Part shown: positions 59,026 through 64,000 of the stretch, in pieces | Layout: each line of letters opens with the position of its first letter | Position numbering within the stretch: the first letter of the stretch is position 1 | DNA from: Natronococcus sp. A-GB1 | Lineage (GTDB): Archaea; Halobacteriota; Halobacteria; Halobacteriales; Natrialbaceae | Assembly: GCF_029688845.1 (NCBI RefSeq) | Contig: NZ_JARUKW010000007.1 | Location: 150,504 to 214,503, forward strand | DNA: 64,000 nt | Reading direction: 5' to 3' | The notes under the pieces: generated by a model | The model's input: the letters and a program-made list of their open reading frames with translations, nothing else | What the model was told of the DNA's origin: nothing | The model's database searches: none | Position numbers and translations under genes: made by a program

Positions 59026-60593
59026 AGTCGTGCCACCTCCTCGCTCTCGCGGTCGATAACGTACTCGCGACCGAATCCGGTGATCGCCGCGACCACGAAG
59101 ACGGCGACCAGCAGCCAGCCCTGGAAGACGAACGGGACGACCTCGATCGGCGTCGCGAGCATGTCAGCCGTGAGCCAGTCGTACTCGCCGGGGAGATCCT
59201 GCATCGCCGTAAATCCGGCGAGAACGCCGCCCGACCACGGGAAGATGTACCCCAGTGCTGCGGTCTGGGCGTCCAGGATGTTCGCTCGCCGGTAGCCGTT
59301 CAGATTGAACCGCTCGCCGATCTTCGAGATGTACGGGCCGATCGCGACCTCGGCGGCCGTGTTGATCGTGATAACGGCGTTGATCAGCGCCGCCGAACCG
59401 ACCATCGTGAGTTCGGCGTTGCGGACGTTCGTCGCAAGGTTCTCGATCGACCAGTCGAGAATCGCCTGGAAGGCTCCCCCGCGGATCATGATCTGGGCCG
59501 CAGCGATGATCAACAGGACGAGGATCGCGAGTTCGAAGAAGCCCGCCGCGCCGTTGATCAGGCTGCCATCGACGTTGACCGCGTCGGGGTCCTCGACGAT
59601 CGTCAGGATCGGGAGGAACTCGAGGGGCTCGGCGAGCGGGGCGTCCTCGGGTGCGTTGAACATGACGATATCTCCGAGCGAGAGCAGTCCGAGCGTGAGC
59701 CCCGAGACGGCAGCGACGACGATCCCCCACGAGATCGCCTCGACGATGTGTCGACCCGCGACCGCGGCGCCGATGACGACGCCCATCGAAACGAGGTGGA
59801 TCAGGCCGATCGGTTCGCTCTGGGCGACGAGCAGTTCCTGGGCGTCGCCGCCGATCTCGAGCCCGCCCATGAACTGGCCGGCGACGAGGTAGCCGCCGAA
59901 CGCGATGATCGCGGCGATGATCACGTACTTGAAGCGGGAAGCGACGACGCCCCCGATATCGGCATCCTGGGTGACGGCGCTGACGATTGTCGTGTCACTT
60001 ACGGGTGCGAGGTTGTCGCCGAAGATCGACCCCGAGAGGATCGCGCCGAACAGCAAGATCGGGTTCGCCCCGAGAAGAAGCCCCGCAGGGAAAAACAGCG
60101 TGACGAACGCGATCGCGGAGCCGTACCCGGTCCCGATTCCCGTGGTAAACAGCGCCGCGAGGACGAACGTCGCTGCCGGAAACAGCGTCGCGCCGATCCC
60201 CCCGACGTCGGCCAGCCAGACCAGGCCGTCGACGAAGCCACCGTCCTGTAGCAGCTCGGCGAACATACCGGCCCAGATCCAGGCGACGATCGCCGTCACT
60301 GCGACCGGTTGGGTCATCCCCTCGAAGATCGTGTTCGCGTACGTTTTCCAGCTCCCGCGGACGAAGAACATTCCGAAGATCAGCCCGAGCAGGATTCCGA
60401 CGACCAGCCCGCCCGTATCGGAGATCCGCCAGAGGGCCGTCTGAGCGACTGCCCAGAGGATGAAAAAGGCGATCGGGAACGCGCTCATACCCCGTCCGCC
60501 GTAGAACGAGATCCGCGGCTCGTCGTCTTCGGTACCCTGGGTGAACGACTCGCTCGGGTCGGACTCACCCGGTCCGCCGTTCTCAGTACTCAT
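59022..60593 (-). CDS. Na+/H+ antiporter, NhaC family
   Basis: A 523-residue membrane protein with about 12 helices; GTGYGSAIAFVTLFFPAG (about 150-170) and FGDNLAPVSDTTIVSAVTQD (about 191-210) are the NhaC signatures, the latter with the conserved aspartates. A 30-residue acidic N-terminus precedes the first helix. It differs from the NhaC at 37271 in length and loop sequence, so they are paralogues. Coupled to the TRAM-like gene. Confidence 0.9.
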   Translation of the reverse strand: MSTENGGPGESDPSESFTQGTEDDEPRISFYGGRGMSAFPIAFFILWAVAQTALWRISDTGGLVVGILLGLIFGMFFVRGSWKTYANTIFEGMTQPVAVTAIVAWIWAGMFAELLQDGGFVDGLVWLADVGGIGATLFPAATFVLAALFTTGIGTGYGSAIAFVTLFFPAGLLLGANPILLFGAILSGSIFGDNLAPVSDTTIVSAVTQDADIGGVVASRFKYVIIAAIIAFGGYLVAGQFMGGLEIGGDAQELLVAQSEPIGLIHLVSMGVVIGAAVAGRHIVEAISWGIVVAAVSGLTLGLLSLGDIVMFNAPEDAPLAEPLEFLPILTIVEDPDAVNVDGSLINGAAGFFELAILVLLIIAAAQIMIRGGAFQAILDWSIENLATNVRNAELTMVGSAALINAVITINTAAEVAIGPYISKIGERFNLNGYRRANILDAQTAALGYIFPWSGGVLAGFTAMQDLPGEYDWLTADMLATPIEVVPFVFQGWLLVAVFVVAAITGFGREYVIDRESEEVARL

Positions 60594-60703
60594 CGTAACA
60601 CACGACGGTAGTATCCCAACTCTGGCGGATAAATGTTATCAAATACTGACCGAACGCTACCCGTTACTGTACACTTTTGTTCTCTCCTCGAGAGAGGGCT
60701 GAC

Positions 60704-61690
60704 GTGTCGGTGTCCGTCGAGACCGTCGTCGTCCTGTCCGCCGCGGTACTCGGACTCTGGATCGGTGCGCGCTGGCTCGTCGACGCAGCCTCGGATATCG
60801 CGAGCGCGGCCGGAATCTCGCCGCTCGTGATCGGCCTCACCGTCGTCGCGTTCGGGACGTCCGCACCGGAGTTCGCCGTCTCGATTGTCGCTACCCTCGA
60901 GGGCAGCGGCGACGTCTCCGTCGGCAACGTCGTCGGCTCGAACGTGTTCAACCTCGGCGTTGTACTGGGTGCTGTCGCCCTGCTCGCCCCGTTTCGAGCG
61001 ACCGAGACGATGCTCCGTCGGGACGCCGTCGCGATGGCCGTCGCCACCGCGGTCGCAACAGGGCTTCTCGCGAATCGGGTTGTTTCGCGACCCGAAGGTC
61101 TCGTTCTCGTCTCACTCCTGGCGGGGTACCTCGTCGTACTCGGCGTTGTCGCACGTCGGGAAGCCGACGATACCGGCCGGGTGTCCTCCGAATCAACGGA
61201 GGAGAACGGACTCGAGGCCACTGAACCGACGATTCGACTCGGACCGGATGCGGGACGGCTCCTCGTCGGACTCGCCCTGGTAGTCGGCGGCGGTCACCTG
61301 CTGGTCGATTCGGCGACGACGCTCGGACTCGCCGTCGGCGTCTCCGAGTGGGCGATCGGCGTCACCGTCGTCGCCGCTGGCACGTCCGTCCCGGAGCTCG
61401 TAACGTCGATCGTCGCCGCGCGTCGAAACGCCGTCGCGATAGCGGCCGGGAACGTCATCGGTTCGAACGTGTTCAACCTCCTCGGGGTTCTCGGCGTCGC
61501 AGCGACGATTCGACCGTTGACTGTCGATCCCGCGGTACCCGCCAGCCTCGTCTGGCTCGGTGCGATCACCGCGGTCACGACGGTCGTGTTGGTGACCGGC
61601 AGACGGCTGACCCGGCCCGAGGGAGCGGTCCTGCTCGCAGTCGCGGCCAGCTACTGGCTCGCGAGCGCCGTCGGCTGGCCGTCCGGGTGA
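60704..61690 (+). CDS. Calcium/sodium (cation) exchanger, CaxA/YrbG family
   Basis: A 328-residue membrane protein made of two homologous halves of five helices. Each half has the alpha-repeat: FGTSAPEFAVSIVATLEG and GNVVGSNVFNLGVVLG in the first, AGTSVPELVTSIVAARRN and GNVIGSNVFNLLGVLG in the second; the glutamates and aspartate-like positions bind Ca2+ or Na+. It exports Ca2+ in exchange for Na+ or H+. No ATG is available; GTG at 60704 is preferred, with GTG 60710 or TTG 60677 as alternatives. Confidence 0.88.
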   Translation: MSVSVETVVVLSAAVLGLWIGARWLVDAASDIASAAGISPLVIGLTVVAFGTSAPEFAVSIVATLEGSGDVSVGNVVGSNVFNLGVVLGAVALLAPFRATETMLRRDAVAMAVATAVATGLLANRVVSRPEGLVLVSLLAGYLVVLGVVARREADDTGRVSSESTEENGLEATEPTIRLGPDAGRLLVGLALVVGGGHLLVDSATTLGLAVGVSEWAIGVTVVAAGTSVPELVTSIVAARRNAVAIAAGNVIGSNVFNLLGVLGVAATIRPLTVDPAVPASLVWLGAITAVTTVVLVTGRRLTRPEGAVLLAVAASYWLASAVGWPSG

Positions 61691-61737
61691 CATCGACGTC
61701 AGCGCGAGCCTTTGTACCCCCGAGACCTACGACGGGT

Positions 61738-62745
61738 ATGAACATGCTTGTCGACGGCGAGTGGCGAACCGACGCCTACGAAGCGACGGACGACGACGGC
61801 TCCTTCGACCGGCAGGAGACGACGTTCCGGGACCGGATCCGGGACGACCCCAACGCCGAGTTTCAGCCGGAGGCGGGCCGCTACCACCTCTACGTCTCCT
61901 ACGCGTGTCCGTGGGCCCACCGAACCCTCGTGACGCGCGCGCTGAAGGGTCTCGAGGATGCGATCTCGGTTTCCGTGGTCGACCCGTATCGCGGCGAGGA
62001 CGGCTGGCAGTTCACTCCCGAAAAGGAGGACTGCACGCACGATCACGTCCACGACGTCAACTACCTCCGCGAGCTGTACGTCCGCGCCGACCCCGACGTT
62101 ACCGCCCGCGTGACGGTCCCCGTACTGTGGGACAAGCGGGAGGACACCATCGTCAACAACGAGTCAAGGGAAGTCATGCGGATGCTCGACACCGAGTTCG
62201 ACTCGGTCGCTTCCCGGGACGTCAACCTCTACCCCGACGGCTACCGAGAGGAGGTCGACCGCATTATCGACGAGATCTACGAGCCCATCAACAACGGCGT
62301 CTATCGAGCCGGCTTCGCGACCAAGCAGGATCCCTACGACGAGGCGATCGACGAGCTCTTCGAGGCGCTCGACCACTGGAACGGCATCCTCGAAGACCAG
62401 CGGTACCTCGCGGGTGACCGACTGACCGAGGCGGATATCGCGATGTTCACGACGCTGGTCCGATTCGACAACGTCTACCACACCCACTTCATGTGTAACG
62501 TCAACCAGATCCGCGACTACGAGAACCTGTGGCCGTATCTACGCGACCTCTATCAGACGCCAGGCGTCGCCGACACCGTCGACATGGACCACATCAACGA
62601 ACACTACTACACGACACATCCGGACGTGAACCCGCATCGAATCGTCGCCCGCGGACCGGATCTCGCGTTCGACGCCCCCCACGACCGGGACGAGCTGCCG
62701 GGCTCACCGCCGACGGCGCTCGAGGCGGCAAGTTCGGACGACTGA
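61738..62745 (+). CDS. Glutathionyl-hydroquinone reductase homologue (Xi-class GST)
   Basis: A 335-residue protein of the ECM4/YqjG family. The N-terminal thioredoxin-fold active site is SYACPWAHRT (54-63, Cys57); NNESREVMRMLDTEFDSVA continues the fold, and the C-terminal all-helical domain contains RYLAGDRLTEADIAMFTTLV. In bacteria it reduces glutathionyl-hydroquinones. Haloarchaea lack glutathione and use gamma-glutamylcysteine, so the substrate here is probably a different thiol adduct. Start at ATG 61738 (a second ATG at 61744). Confidence 0.9.
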   Translation: MNMLVDGEWRTDAYEATDDDGSFDRQETTFRDRIRDDPNAEFQPEAGRYHLYVSYACPWAHRTLVTRALKGLEDAISVSVVDPYRGEDGWQFTPEKEDCTHDHVHDVNYLRELYVRADPDVTARVTVPVLWDKREDTIVNNESREVMRMLDTEFDSVASRDVNLYPDGYREEVDRIIDEIYEPINNGVYRAGFATKQDPYDEAIDELFEALDHWNGILEDQRYLAGDRLTEADIAMFTTLVRFDNVYHTHFMCNVNQIRDYENLWPYLRDLYQTPGVADTVDMDHINEHYYTTHPDVNPHRIVARGPDLAFDAPHDRDELPGSPPTALEAASSDD

Positions 62746-62783
62746 CACGGACCGGCGCTAGTTCGGCACGATAGTACGTACCT

Positions 62784-63008
62784 TCAGGAGCCACTTGGGG
62801 GCTGGCGTGGTTCGCGGTCGCGGCGCCACTGCTCGAACCTGTGTTCTTCCTCTTCGGCGAAAAAGGCCCGCCAGACGAGCCAGCCGAGCGCGAACACGGG
62901 CCACAGTGGAAGCAGAACGAGAGCGATGAGCAACGCGACGATGTATCCGAACAGCGACATCTGGCTGTTCGGTCCGTAGCCCGTCGACTCCGCCACCTTG
63001 GTTGACAT
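62784..63008 (-). CDS. Small membrane protein (DUF7535 type)
   Basis: A 74-residue protein with one long or two close hydrophobic helices (about 19-50, LFGYIVALLIALVLLPLWPV then FALGWLVWRAFFA) and a charged, Glu/Arg-rich C-terminus. Haloarchaeal small membrane proteins with this pattern are conserved (DUF7535 as I recall) but uncharacterised. Confidence 0.75.
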   Translation of the reverse strand: MSTKVAESTGYGPNSQMSLFGYIVALLIALVLLPLWPVFALGWLVWRAFFAEEEEHRFEQWRRDREPRQPPSGS

Positions 63009-63062
63009 ACGTCGGCATAGAACCGTTCTAGTATTCGGTCTTTCGGTCTCGAGAGCGAGCGG

Positions 63063-63863
63063 TCAGGCGGTCTCGAGCCCGTCTCTCGAGGCCTCGTCGT
63101 CGTCCAGAACCGCCGCAGCGTCGTCCTGTGGCCGATAGTCGAGATCGAGCATTGTCTCCGAGAGTGAGAGGAACCGCTCGCTGTTGTCGGAGATGCCGTG
63201 TGCCGTCAACGGCGTTTTGGGAAGCGTCCGCGTTGCCGCCGCGTAAATGACCCGCCGACAGTCTCCCGGACTGAGCCACATCGCGCGGGCGTACCGCTCC
63301 CCGGCCCCGTCTCGGTTCGCAACCGCATCTCTGAGTTCGTCCCGAGTCAGCAGCCAGCCGATTCGGAGGTTGACTACGTCGAGCCCGTGGCGGTTCGCGT
63401 AGTACTGCCCCATCGCCTCGCCAAAGACCTTCGTCACGCCGTAGTACGTGTCGGGATCGGGCTCGTCCGTCGGGCGAACGACCTTGGGTTGGCCGTTCGT
63501 CGACTCCGGGCGCGTCGGCGAGACGGTGTTTCCCATGTTGACCGCGTGGTTGGAACTCGCGAACACGACCCGCTCGAGATCGTGTTCGACCGCGGCCGCG
63601 AACACGTTGTAGACTCCCTCGACGTTTGGCCCGGAGACCTCGTCCCACGCCGCCCTGGGATCGGGATTCGCCGCGAGGTGGACGACGACGTCCTGTCCCT
63701 CGAGGGCGTCGAACACCGCCTCGCGGTCAGTGACCTCGATCGGCGTCGTCTCGAGATCCTCGGACTCGCTGTGGGAAAACAGCGTCAGTTCGGCTTCGGA
63801 GAGGGCGTCGATCGCCTCCCTGCCGACGCTTCCGGATGCACCGGTGATCGCGATGTTTGTCAC
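63063..63863 (-). CDS. NAD(P)-dependent epimerase/dehydratase (uronate-dehydrogenase-like)
   Basis: A 266-residue extended-SDR protein. TNIAITGASGSVGREAIDAL from the GTG at 63863 is the NAD loop; VVVHLAANPDPRAAWDEV, VVFASSNHAVNMG and YYGVTKVFGEAMGQYYA (catalytic Tyr-Lys) follow. The short length and these motifs resemble uronate dehydrogenase and similar sugar enzymes. GTG is preferred over an upstream ATG (63890) because a TATA-like ctattt (minus strand, 63887-63892) lies about 27 nt before it. Confidence 0.85.
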   Translation of the reverse strand: MTNIAITGASGSVGREAIDALSEAELTLFSHSESEDLETTPIEVTDREAVFDALEGQDVVVHLAANPDPRAAWDEVSGPNVEGVYNVFAAAVEHDLERVVFASSNHAVNMGNTVSPTRPESTNGQPKVVRPTDEPDPDTYYGVTKVFGEAMGQYYANRHGLDVVNLRIGWLLTRDELRDAVANRDGAGERYARAMWLSPGDCRRVIYAAATRTLPKTPLTAHGISDNSERFLSLSETMLDLDYRPQDDAAAVLDDDEASRDGLETA

Positions 63864-63966
63864 GCTCGAGCGTACCTCGTCCGACAGCAAATAGGTCGGG
63901 CCGGCGGGTTCCGGTCTCCTGCTGATCCGCAGTCGTCTCTACTCGAGTGTGCAATAAATACGGAAA

Positions 63967-63992
63967 GCCCACACAGCCGTTGCTGTGCGGGC
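63967..63992. repeat. Stem-loop at the window edge
   Basis: gcccacacagc (63967-63977) and gctgtgcgggc (63982-63992) form an 11-bp stem with one mismatch and a cgtt loop. An AT-rich aataaata precedes it (63954-63961). It may begin a structured RNA or leader continuing beyond the window; it cannot be identified from what is visible. Confidence 0.4.
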
Positions 63993-64000
63993 TTAGAGAG

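Noticed and set aside
63967..63992. Start of a tRNA, SRP RNA or RNase P RNA
   Set aside because: The stem-loop does not match a T arm or other conserved element that I can recognise, and the window ends 8 nt later.

Overview
The window is chromosomal DNA of a halophilic archaeon (class Halobacteria). Proteins are strongly acidic, codons end in G or C, many genes start about 25-30 nt downstream of an archaeal TATA box with no leader and no Shine-Dalgarno site, and the content is typical of the group: TFB and a TFB-like cyclin-fold protein, Tat lipoproteins, a PGF-CTERM surface glycoprotein, HTH_10 bacterio-opsin-activator-type regulators, TiaS, DacZ and a class III PHA synthase cluster. A Natrialbales relative is likely, but that is inference.

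1-1554: coaD, a one-repeat TFB-like protein, a small zinc protein and tRNA-Leu(UAG). 1555-3630: a 2-kb, visibly less GC-rich island bounded by the tRNA and by degenerate copies of the tRNA 3' half. It holds a disrupted DUF7386-type gene and a two-gene unit: a class III nucleotide cyclase and a small membrane protein with the hallmarks of a Pycsar effector (PycC plus PycTM). This is the most interesting locus in the window. 3656-7995: an HsdR_N nuclease-like protein, diadenylate cyclase dacZ with an MscS channel, a uridine-phosphorylase-like enzyme and a DUF488 protein, the last two diverging from one shared TATA box.

8079-15786: an SDR, cytidine deaminase, a BMP-type nucleoside ABC importer (two permeases, a double ATPase and a Tat lipoprotein) and a GlmM-type mutase; cdd, the phosphorylase and the importer suggest nucleoside salvage. 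16009-20527: PHA cluster, maoC divergent from phaR-phaP-phaE-phaC, then phaB. PhaC carries a helix-hairpin-helix tail and MaoC a phasin-like N-terminus. 20694-30723: moaC-nnr, acylphosphatase, OGG1-type glycosylase, small conserved proteins, TFB, a DUF389 membrane protein and a natural glutaredoxin-thioredoxin reductase fusion.

30724-34444: about 0.9 kb without a convincing gene, holding a transposase-less IS200/IS605-type remnant with structured RNA potential, then the surface glycoprotein gene and its long AT-rich upstream region. 34445-43079: a DUF457-OB-PAP2 operon, two-domain VOC protein, NhaC antiporter, DRG GTPase, TiaS and a COG1395-type regulator. 43274-47065: regulator-rich stretch with a PAS-PAS-GAF-HTH_10 sensor, a zinc ribbon, a 26-bp perfect palindrome and a second HTH_10 regulator. 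47265-54862: Tat cupin, FAD oxidoreductase, two MFS carriers, a ParA pair and a rhodanese-metallo-hydrolase fusion. 54908-63863: glutaredoxin, purine-type NCS2 permease (its upstream palindrome recurs before the BMP importer), TrkA protein, orphan DNA methyltransferase, second NhaC, CaxA exchanger, glutathionyl-hydroquinone reductase homologue and an NAD epimerase.
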